A stretch of 64,000 nucleotides of DNA from contig NZ_CP098502.1 in the NCBI RefSeq assembly GCF_024220175.1, forward strand, positions 2,666,001 through 2,730,000, in the 5' to 3' direction. Position 1 is the first letter of the stretch. Each line of letters begins with the position of its first letter. This document shows, piece after piece, positions 29,243 to 38,617 of this stretch. The notes under the pieces were generated by a model. The model did not search any database. It saw nothing but the letters and a program-made list of their open reading frames with translations, and was not told where the DNA came from. This stretch comes from Paraconexibacter antarcticus (GTDB lineage Bacteria; Actinomycetota; Thermoleophilia; Solirubrobacterales; Solirubrobacteraceae). The position numbers and the translations under genes are program-made.

Positions 29243-31168
29243 GTGACGTCCGAGCCCGACGACCGCCCGAGCGTCCTGCTGGTCGACGACCGGCCGGAGA
29301 ACCTCATCACGCTCGAGGCGGTCCTGCGCCCGCTCGACCTGCAGCTCGTGCGGGCGGGGAGCGGGGAGGATGCGCTGCGCTCGCTCCTGGAGCAGGACTT
29401 CGCGGTTGTCCTCCTCGACGTGCAGATGCCGGGGATGGACGGCTTCGAGACGGCGTCGTACATCCGCCGCCGCCCGCGGTCGCGGCTCACGCCGATCATC
29501 TTCCTCAGCGCCGTCTCGACCGACCTCTCGCACGTCATGCGCGGGTACGAGGTCGGCGCGGTCGACTACGTGCTGAAGCCGTACGACCCGCTCGTGCTGC
29601 GGTCGAAGGTCGCGGTCTTCGCGGAGCTCGAGCTCGAGCGGCGGGCGCGTCAGCGGAGCGAGTCGCTGCTGCTGGGCGCGATGCGGTCCTCGCCGAACGG
29701 GCTCATCATCGCGAGGGCGGACGGGACCGTCGTCCACGCGAACCCGGCGGTCGCCGACCTGCTCGGGCACGGGCCGGGACCGATCGCCGGAGGGTCGCTC
29801 GGCGGCGTGCTGGGCCTCGGCGCGGGCCACGCGGTCGTCCGCGCGCTGCTCGGCCTGTCCCGGCGTCCCGGCGCCCGCTACGAGACCGAGCTCGAGCTGC
29901 GTCCCGGCCTGCCGGTGCGGCTCGTCGCCTCGCTCGCCGTCCAGGACGACCCGCACCTGCTCGTCGAGCTGTGGGACCTGCGCAGCCGCGTCGCGGTGGA
30001 GGAGGCGCGGCTCGCGCTGCTCACCGAGCAGGCCGCCCGCGCGAAGGCCGAGGCGCTGTACGAGCGCGAGCACGACATCGCCTCGACGCTCCAGCGCGGC
30101 CTGCTCCCGAGCCGCCTGCCGCCGACGGCCGGGCTGACCCTCTCCTCGCACTTCGAGGCCGGTGGCGAGGGCACCCAGGTCGGCGGCGACTGGTTCGACG
30201 CCTTCCCGCTGCCCGGCGGCCGCGTCGGCCTCATCGTCGGGGACGTGTCGGGCCGCGGGGTCGACGCCGCCGCCCGCATGGGCCAGCTGCGGTCGGTCGC
30301 CCGCGCCTACGCGCTGGAGGGCCATCCGCCCGTCGAGGTCGTCGCGCGCCTCAACGCCTACCACCAAGGCCTCGCGCCGGACGACCTCACGACGCTCGTG
30401 TACGCCGTCGTCGAGCCGGACGTCGGCCGCGTGCGGATCGTGAACGCCGGCCATCCGCCGCCGGCGATCGCGCTGCCGGACAGCTCGCCGACCCTCGTCG
30501 AGGGCGGCTGCCCCGCCCTCGGCGTCACGGAGGTGAGCAACTGCGTCGAGCAGGTGCGGCCGTTCCCGCCCGGAGCGGTCCTCGTCCTCTACACCGACGG
30601 TCTCGTCGAGCACCGCAGCGAGGGCACCGACGAGGGCCTCGCGCGGCTGCTCAGCGCCCTGACGCCGGGGACGGGGGACATCGAGGCGCTCTGCCGCCGG
30701 GTCCTCGCGAGCTGCGGGCCGGCGGCCGGCGACGACGTCACCGTCCTCTGCGCCCGGGCGGACCGCACCCTCGGCGACGAGGTGGCGCTCACGCTGCTGC
30801 CGGAGCCGAGCGGCATCGCCGCGGCCCGGCGGCTGCTGCGCCGCTGGCTCGGCGAGCACGCCGTCGACGCCGAGGAGAGCGCCGGGCTCGTGCTCGCGGC
30901 GAACGAGGCGTGGCAGAACGCGATCGAGCACGGGCACGGCTTCGCCGAGCGGCCGGTGTCGGTGAGCTTCCGCCTCGAGGACGGCGAGGTCGTCATCACC
31001 GTCCGGGACGCGGGCGGCCGCGGCACGCCGCCCGGCGATCCGGACCGCGGCCGCGGCATCGAGCTCATGCGGGCCCACACCGACACCCTCGACCTCGACC
31101 TCGGCACCGAGCGGGGCGGACTCGTCGTGCTGCGGCGCCGGGTGCGAGCGGCGGACGGGGTGCGTTGA
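29243..31168 (+). CDS. REC-PAS-PP2C (RsbU/SpoIIE)-HATPase stress-signalling protein
   Basis: A 641-aa protein starting at a GTG 1 nt after the kinase stop. Residues 8-125 are a receiver (VLLVDDRPENL, Asp59 in LLDVQMPGMDG, Lys in VLKPYDP). Residues about 140-250 look like PAS (NGLIIARADGTVVHANPAV). Residues 270-500 are a PP2C/SpoIIE phosphatase with metal-site motifs GGDWFDAF, VGDVSGRG and YTDGLVE. The last ~120 residues are a GHKL kinase-like domain with an intact N-box (ANEAWQNAIEHGH). It most likely receives phosphate from the upstream kinase and acts on an anti-sigma/anti-anti-sigma switch, combining phosphatase and kinase-type modules in one chain. Confidence 0.9.
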   Translation: MTSEPDDRPSVLLVDDRPENLITLEAVLRPLDLQLVRAGSGEDALRSLLEQDFAVVLLDVQMPGMDGFETASYIRRRPRSRLTPIIFLSAVSTDLSHVMRGYEVGAVDYVLKPYDPLVLRSKVAVFAELELERRARQRSESLLLGAMRSSPNGLIIARADGTVVHANPAVADLLGHGPGPIAGGSLGGVLGLGAGHAVVRALLGLSRRPGARYETELELRPGLPVRLVASLAVQDDPHLLVELWDLRSRVAVEEARLALLTEQAARAKAEALYEREHDIASTLQRGLLPSRLPPTAGLTLSSHFEAGGEGTQVGGDWFDAFPLPGGRVGLIVGDVSGRGVDAAARMGQLRSVARAYALEGHPPVEVVARLNAYHQGLAPDDLTTLVYAVVEPDVGRVRIVNAGHPPPAIALPDSSPTLVEGGCPALGVTEVSNCVEQVRPFPPGAVLVLYTDGLVEHRSEGTDEGLARLLSALTPGTGDIEALCRRVLASCGPAAGDDVTVLCARADRTLGDEVALTLLPEPSGIAAARRLLRRWLGEHAVDAEESAGLVLAANEAWQNAIEHGHGFAERPVSVSFRLEDGEVVITVRDAGGRGTPPGDPDRGRGIELMRAHTDTLDLDLGTERGGLVVLRRRVRAADGVR

Positions 31169-31872
31169 GCACCGCGGGCGTGACCGACGACGTGCCGGTC
31201 GACCGGGCGGCGACCGTGCTGCTGCTCCGCGACACGCCGGCAGGGCCCGAGGCGCTGCTCGTCCGCCGCGGAGGCGGGCTCGCCTTCCACGGCGGCGCGT
31301 GGGTCTTCCCCGGCGGGCGGGTCGACCCGGCGGACGCGGTGCCGGGCGGTGACGCGGCGCCCCGCGCCGACCTCGCCGCGGCGCGCCGTGCCGCGGTCCG
31401 CGAGACCCGCGAGGAGGCCGGACTCACCATCACGACCGACGAGCTCGTGACGCTCTCGCACTGGACGACGCCGCCGGGGCCCGTGCGGCGGTTCGCGACG
31501 TGGTTCTTCGCCGCGGCGCCCGCCGGCCCGCTCGACGTCGTCGTCGACGGCGTGGAGACGAGCGGGCACCGCTGGACCGGGGCCGCCGACGCCCTCGCCG
31601 CCCGCGAGCGGGGCGAGATCGAGCTGCCGCCGCCGACGTTCGTGACGCTCTGGCTCCTGCGGGAGTTCGCGTCGGCGGCGGAGCTGCTCGCGCACCTGGG
31701 GGGTCGCGAGCCCGAGGTCTACGTCCCGCGGATGCGCCCGGTCGCCGGGGGCGTCCTGTCGCTCTACGCGGGCGACGCCGCCTACGACGGCGCGGCGCAC
31801 GACGTGCCCGGCCCGCGCCACCGGCTCAGCATGCTCGCGGACGGCTGGCGCTACGAGCGACCGCCGCCGTGA
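31165..31872 (+). CDS. Nudix hydrolase
   Basis: A ~235-aa protein with the Nudix box GGRVDPADA...ARRAAVRETREEAGLTI; the spacing in its first half is stretched by about 14 residues (DAVPGGDAAPRADL) relative to the classical 23-residue box, as in the NUDT19-like or CoA-type group. It would hydrolyse a nucleoside diphosphate linked to another moiety, possibly CoA derivatives. I chose the TTG at 31165 because it overlaps the upstream stop (TTGA); an in-frame GTG at 31180 is the alternative. It ends the signalling operon. Confidence 0.82.
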   Translation: MSTAGVTDDVPVDRAATVLLLRDTPAGPEALLVRRGGGLAFHGGAWVFPGGRVDPADAVPGGDAAPRADLAAARRAAVRETREEAGLTITTDELVTLSHWTTPPGPVRRFATWFFAAAPAGPLDVVVDGVETSGHRWTGAADALAARERGEIELPPPTFVTLWLLREFASAAELLAHLGGREPEVYVPRMRPVAGGVLSLYAGDAAYDGAAHDVPGPRHRLSMLADGWRYERPPP

Positions 31873-32021
31873 GCGGCGGTCGGTGCCGCGCGCCGATGCC
31901 CCGGGCGACGCCGTGCCCTACGCCTACCCCCTGAGCGCCGGGACGTGGACCCGCAGGCGCAGCGTCCGGTGGCGCGGGACGGGAGATGATTCACCTCACC
32001 GTGACGCGGCGTCCGGCGGCG

Positions 32022-33827
32022 TCAGCCGGTCACGCGGCGGATGAGCAGGGCGATCTGCACGCTGAGCTGGTCGGTCGCGTCGCCCGCGACGTCGAGCCCG
32101 GTGAGGCGCGCGATGCGCTCCAGGCGCTGACGGACCGTGTTCTCGTGGACGCCGAGCGCCTGGGCGGACCGACGCACGCTGCGGGTCGTCGCGAAGAAGA
32201 CCTCGAGCGTGTGCAGCAGCGCGGGCATGCCGTCGCCGGCCGTGAGGAGCGGGCCCAGCGTCGCGGCGACGAACCGCGCGAGGGCGACCGGGTCGGCCTG
32301 GGTGAGGAACAGGCGGCCCGGACCGAGCTCGTCCGCGGTGAGGACGGGGTGGGCGGCCGCGCCCGTGGCGAGGCGTGCCGCGCAGCCGGCCACCTCACGC
32401 GCCTCGCGGAAGGCGCCGGCGGCATCGGTGGCCCGGGCGAAGCGGGTGGAGATGCCCACCGCCCGGGTCGCCTCGTCGGCGACCTCCCCGCCGAGCGCGG
32501 CGACGACCGCGGCCCGGACATCCGCGGCGGCGGTCGGCCCGGGGAGGCCCGGGGTCGTCTCGACGAGCAGCACGACGCCCTCGGCGCTCCCCGTGTCGAG
32601 GACCTCGCGCCCGGTCGCGGCGGCCACGGCGGTGGCGATCCCGTGGGCGCGGGCGTCGAGATCGGGCACGTCACCGCCGGGGCCGGCCCCGGCGCCGGGG
32701 GCCCGCGCGGAGAGCACGACGACGGCGACCCGCTCGACGTCGAGCGCGACGCCGAGGTAGTCCGCGCTGCGGCGCAGCGCGCGGGCGTCCTCGACACCCC
32801 CGACGAGCTGCTCGGCGAGCGCGCTGCGGGCGTCGCGGGCGCCGACGGTCGCACGCTCCTCGGCGGCGAGCTCCAGGGCGACGTGGGCCGCCGCGCGCCG
32901 CGTCGTGTACTCGTCGAGCGACGTGAGCCGCGAGCGGTGCTCCATGACGACGAGGTGGCCCCAGCGGCCCGAGACGAGGTCGACCGGCGCGACGAGGTGA
33001 CGCAGGCGCATGCCCACCGACAGGAGCGGGCCGACCGGCTGGCAGGCGCCCGGCTTGAGGGCGGCGAGCTCGGGGAGCACGGCCGCCCGCACCGCGGGGT
33101 CGTCGAGCAGGTGGACGGCGACGGCCGCGGCGTCCCTCGGCGCCGGTGCCGCCGCGACGACGTGGAGCGCGGTGTCGTAGAGCGCGACGGGTTTGCCGGT
33201 GAGCTCGGCGACGGCGCCGGCGATCGCGCCGAGCCCGCCACCGGTGAGCACGATCTGCGCGAGGCGCTGGTCGGCCGTGCTCGCGTCACGCAGCAGCCGG
33301 TTCTGCCGCGCGACGGTCTCCATCTGGGCGCGGAGCTGGCGGGCCTCGCGGGCCCGGCCGATCGCTGCGCCGGCGGCGTCGGCGAGCGCCGCGGCGGCCG
33401 CCATCTGCTCGGGCCGGTAGGGGTAGGCGCGCTGGCCGTTGTCGACCATCGCGACCCCGATGACCTCGCCGTCGTGGCTCAGCGGCAGCCCGAGCAGCGT
33501 CCGCACGTGCCAGTGCCGGATCGCCATGAGCGACGTGCGCGGGTCGGCGGCGGTGTCGCGGATGAAGACCGGTGCGGCGCCCGCGACGATGTCCCGGGTG
33601 ATGGCGTCGTGCTCGCCGCCGATGCGCAGGCGGCGCACGTCCCGCTCGAGCTCGGCGGCGGGGTGGGCGGCGACGCCGCGGAAGCGCTCCTCGCCGGGCT
33701 CGCGGAGCCACACGCTGCAGCGCGCGATGTCGAGCACCCGGCAGACGTCGACGGCCAGCCGGGACGCGGCCTCGCGGATGCCGTCGTCCGGGGCGGGGCG
33801 TGCTGCGGGGGGCGCGGACTTCGCCAT
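32022..33827 (-). CDS. PucR/CdaR-type transcriptional regulator with N-terminal GAF domain
   Basis: A ~601-aa regulator. After MAKSAPPAARPAPD comes a GAF domain (about residues 20-170; RCSVWLREPGEERF, GLPLSHDGEVIGVAMV), then a helical linker, the PucR middle (GGDEF-like, non-catalytic) domain, and a C-terminal helix-turn-helix, RRSAQALGVHENTVRQRLERI. PucR proteins usually control catabolism of purines, aromatics or sugar acids in response to a metabolite. It is divergent from the acyl-CoA ligase operon, its likely target, with 130 bp between starts. The ATG at 33825-33827 gives the family-type N-terminus; an upstream in-frame ATG at 33974 would overlap the divergent gene. Confidence 0.87.
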   Translation of the reverse strand: MAKSAPPAARPAPDDGIREAASRLAVDVCRVLDIARCSVWLREPGEERFRGVAAHPAAELERDVRRLRIGGEHDAITRDIVAGAAPVFIRDTAADPRTSLMAIRHWHVRTLLGLPLSHDGEVIGVAMVDNGQRAYPYRPEQMAAAAALADAAGAAIGRAREARQLRAQMETVARQNRLLRDASTADQRLAQIVLTGGGLGAIAGAVAELTGKPVALYDTALHVVAAAPAPRDAAAVAVHLLDDPAVRAAVLPELAALKPGACQPVGPLLSVGMRLRHLVAPVDLVSGRWGHLVVMEHRSRLTSLDEYTTRRAAAHVALELAAEERATVGARDARSALAEQLVGGVEDARALRRSADYLGVALDVERVAVVVLSARAPGAGAGPGGDVPDLDARAHGIATAVAAATGREVLDTGSAEGVVLLVETTPGLPGPTAAADVRAAVVAALGGEVADEATRAVGISTRFARATDAAGAFREAREVAGCAARLATGAAAHPVLTADELGPGRLFLTQADPVALARFVAATLGPLLTAGDGMPALLHTLEVFFATTRSVRRSAQALGVHENTVRQRLERIARLTGLDVAGDATDQLSVQIALLIRRVTG

Positions 33828-33957
33828 CACGGGGCCGATCGGGACAGGGACGGGACCTCCCGATGGTCGCACCTTCCGGACCGCCGATGGAGAAACCTCC
33901 ACCCCGGTCGGGGGGTGCTCCGGCGCGGCCCCGTCCGGCGGTGGTTGCATCGGATCC

Positions 33958-35784
33958 ATGAGCGACACCGTCACCGCGATCGGTCCTCACGAGCAGCTCG
34001 CCGAGGCGCTGGCCCAGCCGACGCTCGCGGCGGCGTTCGTCCGCACCGCGACGGCCGCCTCGGAGCGCGTCGCGCTGCGGGAGTGGGGCAGCGGCGAGAC
34101 GCTGACCTACGCGCAGTGGCTCGCCCACGCCCGCGCCGTCGCCGGCGGCCTGCAGCAGCTCGGCGTCGCGCGCGGCGACCGCGTCGCCCTGCTGCTCGGC
34201 AACACGTTCACCTTCCATGTCGTCGACGCCGGCGCGCTCGTGCTCGGCGCGGCGCCGTTCTCGCTCTACAACACCGCGCCGGTCCCGCAGCTGCTCGAGT
34301 ACATCGACAACGCCGAGCCGACCGTCCTCGTCGCGGAGGCCGCGTTCGCCGAGCGCGCCCGTGAGGTCGTCGCGCTGCGGCCTGGGATCCGGCTCGTGCT
34401 CGTCGACACCGAGGGCCGCGAGGGGGAGACGACGCTCGCGCAGCTCGAGGCCTCGTGCCCGCCCGGGTTCGACGTCGCCGCCGCCGCGGACGCGGTCCGC
34501 GCGGACGACCTGCTGACGCTCGTCTACACGAGCGGGACGACGGGCCGGCCGAAGGGCGTGCAGTACGTCCACGGCGGGGCGATGTTCGCGCTCCAGACGA
34601 TCAACGCGCGGCTGCCGGTCTCACCCCTCGGGCGCAACGTCTCCTACCTGCCGATGGCCCACATCGCCGAGCGGCTGCTCGGGCACTACGCGGGCTTCGT
34701 CTTCGGCTACGAGATCACGCCCCTGCCGGACATGGGCCAGCTCGTCCCGGCCCTGAAGGCGATCCGGCCGACCCGCTTCTTCGGCGTCCCGCGGATGTTC
34801 GAGAAGGTCGAGGTCGCGATGCACGAGCTCATCGCCCAGGCCGAGCCCGAGCGTGCCGCGGCCCTGCGGGCGGCGTGGGAGGCGGGCATCGTCCGGGTCC
34901 GCGCCGAGCAGGCGGGCGAGCCCGTGCCGGCGACCTCGCCCGAGCACGCCGCGGGCCAGGAGGAGCTGCGGGCCGGGACGGGCCTCGACCACGCGGAGTG
35001 GCTCGGCGCGGCCGGTGCGCCGGTGGCCCGCGAGCTCGCCGAGCGCTTCCACGCGGTCGGCCTCAAGGTCAACGAGCTCTGGGGCATGTCGGAGTCGATG
35101 ATCGGCTCCACCTGCCACCCGGACCGCATCCGGCTGGGCTGCGCCGGCCTGCCGTTCGACGGCTTCGAGTTCCGGGTCGCCGAGGACGGCGAGCTGCTCA
35201 TGAAGAGCCCGACGGTCACGCCCGGCTACTTCCGCGAGCCGGAGCGGACGGCCGAGGCGATCGACCCCGACGGCTGGCTCCACACCGGCGACCTCGCGCG
35301 GATCGACGACGACGGCTACGTGTCGATCATCGGCCGCAAGAAGGAGCTCATCATCAACAGCGCCGGCAAGAACATGTCGCCGATCACGATCGAGCAGGCG
35401 ATCCGCGGCAGCGATCCGCTGCTCGCCTTCTGCGTCTGCTTCGGTGACGCGCGGCCGTACAACGTCGCGCTGCTCGTCCTCGACGCCGCGGCCGCGCGGT
35501 CCTTCGCCCACGCCGAGAAGCTGGGGGACCTGTCGCTCGCCGAGCTCTCGCGGCACCCGCGGGTGCTCGAGCACCTGCAGGGCCTCGTCGACGCCGGCAA
35601 CGCGCGCCTCTCACGCGTCGAGCAGATCAAGCGCTGGGCCGTCCTCGACGAGGAGTGGGCGCCGGGTGGCGAGGAGCTGACGCTGACGAACAAGCTCCGC
35701 CGCGCGAAGGTCGTCGCCCGGTACGCCGCGCAGGTCGCCGCCCTGTACGCCGCGCCGCGGGCGGAGGCCGGCCATGTCCGCTGA
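33958..35784 (+). CDS. Long-chain acyl-CoA synthetase (FadD15-like AMP-forming ligase)
   Basis: A 608-aa ANL-superfamily ligase. The AMP-binding motif is YTSGTTGRPKGV, the adenylate motif WGMSES, the hinge DGWLHTGDLARIDDDGY and the C-terminal Lys region IINSAGKNMSP. The long linker (MARAAW-like helices around residues 280-340) is typical of bacterial long-chain/bubblegum-type ligases. It activates a carboxylic acid with ATP to its CoA thioester for beta-oxidation. It leads an operon with enoyl-CoA hydratase, an AttH-like protein and a phosphotransferase, and is divergent from a PucR regulator. Confidence 0.9.
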   Translation: MSDTVTAIGPHEQLAEALAQPTLAAAFVRTATAASERVALREWGSGETLTYAQWLAHARAVAGGLQQLGVARGDRVALLLGNTFTFHVVDAGALVLGAAPFSLYNTAPVPQLLEYIDNAEPTVLVAEAAFAERAREVVALRPGIRLVLVDTEGREGETTLAQLEASCPPGFDVAAAADAVRADDLLTLVYTSGTTGRPKGVQYVHGGAMFALQTINARLPVSPLGRNVSYLPMAHIAERLLGHYAGFVFGYEITPLPDMGQLVPALKAIRPTRFFGVPRMFEKVEVAMHELIAQAEPERAAALRAAWEAGIVRVRAEQAGEPVPATSPEHAAGQEELRAGTGLDHAEWLGAAGAPVARELAERFHAVGLKVNELWGMSESMIGSTCHPDRIRLGCAGLPFDGFEFRVAEDGELLMKSPTVTPGYFREPERTAEAIDPDGWLHTGDLARIDDDGYVSIIGRKKELIINSAGKNMSPITIEQAIRGSDPLLAFCVCFGDARPYNVALLVLDAAAARSFAHAEKLGDLSLAELSRHPRVLEHLQGLVDAGNARLSRVEQIKRWAVLDEEWAPGGEELTLTNKLRRAKVVARYAAQVAALYAAPRAEAGHVR

Positions 35785-36574
35785 GCGCACGCTGTCACTG
35801 ACCCGGCCGGAGCCGGGCGTCCTGCTCGTCACCGTCGACCGGCCGGAGCGGCTGAACGCGATGACCGTCGGGATGTTCGACGACCTCGAGCAGCTGGCCC
35901 TGGACCTGCGCCACGACCCCGACCTGCGCGCCGTCGTCCTCACGGGGGCGGGCCGCGCGTTCTGCGCCGGCTACGACCTCGACGAGGCGGACGAGCTCGC
36001 GCGGCTCTCGGCCCGCGGGATGCTCGCGCGGCAGGAGCACGGCGCCCGCGCGCTGGAGGCGCTGCGGGGGATCCCGCAGCCGCTGATCGCCGCGGTGAAC
36101 GGTGCCGCCGCGGGCGGCGGCTTCGCCCTCGCGCTCGCGGCCTGCATCCGCCTCGCGACGCCCGAGGCGCGCTTCAACGCAGCGATGGTCCGCATCGGGA
36201 TGAGCGCGGGCGACCTCGGCATCTCGTGGCTGCTGCCGCGTCTCGTCAGCCCGGGCATCGCGGCGGAGATCATGTACACCGGCCGCTTCGTGGGCGCCGA
36301 GGAGGCCGAGCGCATCGGGCTCGTCAGCCGCGTCGTCGCCGGCGAGGCGCTGCTCGAGGAGAGCCTCGCCCTCGCCCGGACGATCGCCGCCAACTCCCCC
36401 TTCGGCGTGCAGCTCACCAAGCGCGCCTTCCACGCCAACCTCGACGGCCTGCCCCTGCGCGCGGCGATGGAGCTCGAGAACCGCGGCCAGGCCCTGGCCA
36501 CCCGCGGCACCGACATGCCCGAGGCGCTCGACGCCTTCAAGGCGAAGCGCGCCCCCCAATTCACCGGAGCCTGA
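35774..36574 (+). CDS. Enoyl-CoA hydratase/isomerase family protein
   Basis: A 266-aa crotonase-fold protein overlapping the ligase gene by 11 nt. The oxyanion-hole motifs are visible as AFCAGYDLDE and AAVNGAAAGGGFALALAAC. The Glu expected for hydration in the second motif region is replaced by a MVRIGMSAGDLG context, with Asp in the position used by some isomerases and hydratases. It would hydrate or isomerise an enoyl-CoA made after activation by the upstream ligase. The substrate chain cannot be told. Confidence 0.88.
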   Translation: MSAERTLSLTRPEPGVLLVTVDRPERLNAMTVGMFDDLEQLALDLRHDPDLRAVVLTGAGRAFCAGYDLDEADELARLSARGMLARQEHGARALEALRGIPQPLIAAVNGAAAGGGFALALAACIRLATPEARFNAAMVRIGMSAGDLGISWLLPRLVSPGIAAEIMYTGRFVGAEEAERIGLVSRVVAGEALLEESLALARTIAANSPFGVQLTKRAFHANLDGLPLRAAMELENRGQALATRGTDMPEALDAFKAKRAPQFTGA

Positions 36575-36580
36575 CCCGAC

Positions 36581-37498
36581 ATGAGCACGACGACGACCGC
36601 CCTGCAGCCCGCCGACGACCTGCGCCACCGGGTCCCCGAAGGCGCGAAGGGGCGTGACAGCTACTTCTGGAACGTCATCCTCCCCGAGGAGCAGCTCGGC
36701 CTCCAGGTCTACGTGTGGATCGACGGCAAGGGCGTCGCCGGCCGCCAGGTCGCGGTCTGGGGCCCGGGCGCCGAGCCGCTCGCGTTCGAGGCGGTGTACG
36801 ACGTCCCGCTCGGGTCAGGCGCCGACATCGACGACGTCGACGTCGCGGGGCTGCAGATCCGCCAGCCCGAGCCGCTGCAGTCCGCGGTGCTCCGCTACCG
36901 CTCCGACGCGGTGAACCTCGACTATGCGTTCGAGGCGCGGCACCCGGCCTTCAACTACGGGCTCAACGAGCACGGCTCGCCGCCGTGGATGGCGATCGAG
37001 CGCTACGAGCAGCTCGGCCGCGTGACCGGCCGCGTCGAGGTCGCCGGCCGCACGATCGAGCTCGACCGCCTCGGCCACCGCGACCACTCCTGGGGCCGGC
37101 GCAACTGGCGCGCCCCGCAGCACTGGAAGTGGATCGTCGCGAGCACGCCGTCCGGCCGGGCGCTGAACCTCTTCCGCTGGATCGTCCAGGGGGAGATCGG
37201 GACGAACGGCTACGTCCTGCGCGACGGCGTCCCGGTGGGGATCGCCGACGCGAAGACCCACGCCCGCTACGACGCCGACGGCACCCAGCGGTCCCTTGAG
37301 GCGACGATCACGACGGAGGACGGCGAGCAGACCGAGCTCGTCATGGAGCGCTACGGCGTCGTCGAGATCCCCGTGGGCGGCGGCACGGTCCTGTGGGAGG
37401 CGGCCTGCCGGGTGACCATCGACGGCGAGGACGGCGCGGGCCAGTTCGAGGCGCAGTGGGCGCGCGACTACGTCGACCGCCTGGTGGCCGCGCGATGA
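36581..37498 (+). CDS. AttH/CrtC-like lipocalin-fold protein (DUF7064/DUF7065 type), copy 1
   Basis: A 305-aa protein of mostly beta structure. Its signature is GHRDHSWGRRNW followed by HWKWIVAS around residues 163-185; related motifs recur in two more genes at 48943 and 51631. I place it with the AttH/CrtC-like two-barrel proteins (Pfam DUF7064/DUF7065 as I recall; not verified). Members bind or act on isoprenoid or other hydrophobic substrates, but this branch is uncharacterised. It sits 6 nt after the enoyl-CoA hydratase and overlaps the next gene by 4 nt, so a role in the same catabolic step series is likely. Confidence 0.75.
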   Translation: MSTTTTALQPADDLRHRVPEGAKGRDSYFWNVILPEEQLGLQVYVWIDGKGVAGRQVAVWGPGAEPLAFEAVYDVPLGSGADIDDVDVAGLQIRQPEPLQSAVLRYRSDAVNLDYAFEARHPAFNYGLNEHGSPPWMAIERYEQLGRVTGRVEVAGRTIELDRLGHRDHSWGRRNWRAPQHWKWIVASTPSGRALNLFRWIVQGEIGTNGYVLRDGVPVGIADAKTHARYDADGTQRSLEATITTEDGEQTELVMERYGVVEIPVGGGTVLWEAACRVTIDGEDGAGQFEAQWARDYVDRLVAAR

Positions 37499-38610
37499 GT
37501 CAGGCGACGGCGACGGCGGCGGCGACGGGGGAGCCGGTGGCCGGCCTCGAGCGCCTCGGCGGCTACCTCGCGGGCGCCGGCCTGTGCGCCGGGCCGGTGA
37601 CGGCCCGCCGGATCGGCGACGGCCACTCGAACCTCACCTACCTCGTCGAGGACGCCGCCGGCCGGCGCGTCGTCGTCCGGCGCCCGCCGCCGCCGCCGCT
37701 GCCGCCCGGCGGCCACGACATGCACCGCGAGGCGCGCGTCGTGCAGGCGCTCGCGGGGTCCGGCGTCCCGGTCGCGCGGATCCTCGCGACCGCCGCCGCC
37801 GGGGAGGCCTTCGGCGACGTCCCCGCCTACGTCATGGAGTACGTCGACGGCGAGGTCGTCACCGAGCGCACGCCGCCCGGCCTCGTGACCGCCGGCGGCC
37901 GCCGCGGCCTCGCCGAGCAGCTCGTCGACACGCTCGCGGCGCTGCACGCCGTCGACTGGCAGGCGGCGGGGCTCGAGGGCTTCGGCCGGCCCGCCGGGTC
38001 CAACGCCCACCTGCTGAAACGGTACGAGCGGCTCGTGGCCGACCCCGCGGACGGCACGCTGCCCGCGGCCTTCCGCCCGGTCTCGGCGTGGCTGCACGCG
38101 AGCGTCCCGGAGGAGACCGGCGCGACCATCGTCCACGGCGACTTCCGCATCGGCAACGTCATGGTCGCCCGCGGCGAGCCCGCGACGATCCTCGCGGTCC
38201 TCGACTGGGAGCTCGCGACGCTCGGCGACCCGCTCATGGACGTCGGCTACCTCCTCGCCACCTACGCGGTCCCCGGGGAGCCGCTGCACGCGGTCGCCGA
38301 GCTCGGCCGGGCGACGCTCGAGCCCGGCTACCCGAGCCGCGCCGAGCTCGCCGCCCGCTACGCCGCCGCCACCGGCCGCGACGTCTTGAGCCTCGGCTGG
38401 TTCACCGTCCTGAACCTCTACAAGCTCGCCGCGATGTACGAGTACAGCCGCCGCCGCGGCGAGGACGCCTACTACCGCAACCCCGCCCTCGTGGCGTGCC
38501 TCCTCGACCTCGCGCAGAGGGCGACCGGACGAGCCCCCGCCCGCCCGCCCGTCGCACCATCTGGGACATCCGCCGACGGACGATTGACCGCCGGCCGAGC
38601 CCGGGGATAG
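37495..38610 (+). CDS. APH-family phosphotransferase (ACAD10/11-like kinase domain)
   Basis: A 371-aa aminoglycoside-phosphotransferase-fold kinase. The nucleotide region is RIGDGHSNLTYLVED, the catalytic loop VHGDFRIGNVM and the metal motif LDWELATLGDP; the order and the NLYKLAAMYEYS segment match the family found beside fatty-acid genes. In ACAD10/ACAD11 and bacterial relatives such kinases phosphorylate 4-hydroxyacyl-CoA, which a dehydrogenase domain then converts. It overlaps the AttH-like gene by 4 nt (ATGA). Its stop codon forms part of the next gene's hexamer. Confidence 0.87.
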   Translation: MSQATATAAATGEPVAGLERLGGYLAGAGLCAGPVTARRIGDGHSNLTYLVEDAAGRRVVVRRPPPPPLPPGGHDMHREARVVQALAGSGVPVARILATAAAGEAFGDVPAYVMEYVDGEVVTERTPPGLVTAGGRRGLAEQLVDTLAALHAVDWQAAGLEGFGRPAGSNAHLLKRYERLVADPADGTLPAAFRPVSAWLHASVPEETGATIVHGDFRIGNVMVARGEPATILAVLDWELATLGDPLMDVGYLLATYAVPGEPLHAVAELGRATLEPGYPSRAELAARYAAATGRDVLSLGWFTVLNLYKLAAMYEYSRRRGEDAYYRNPALVACLLDLAQRATGRAPARPPVAPSGTSADGRLTAGRARG

Positions 38611-38613
38611 CGT
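38608..38613 (+). promoter_or_regulatory. Leaderless-type -10 hexamer TAGCGT overlapping the upstream stop codon
   Basis: The TAG stop of the phosphotransferase gene is the first half of TAGCGT. It lies 4 nt before a GTG and 7 nt before an in-frame TTG; the pattern elsewhere favours the TTG at 38621 as true start. Confidence 0.45.
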
Positions 38614-38617
38614 CGTC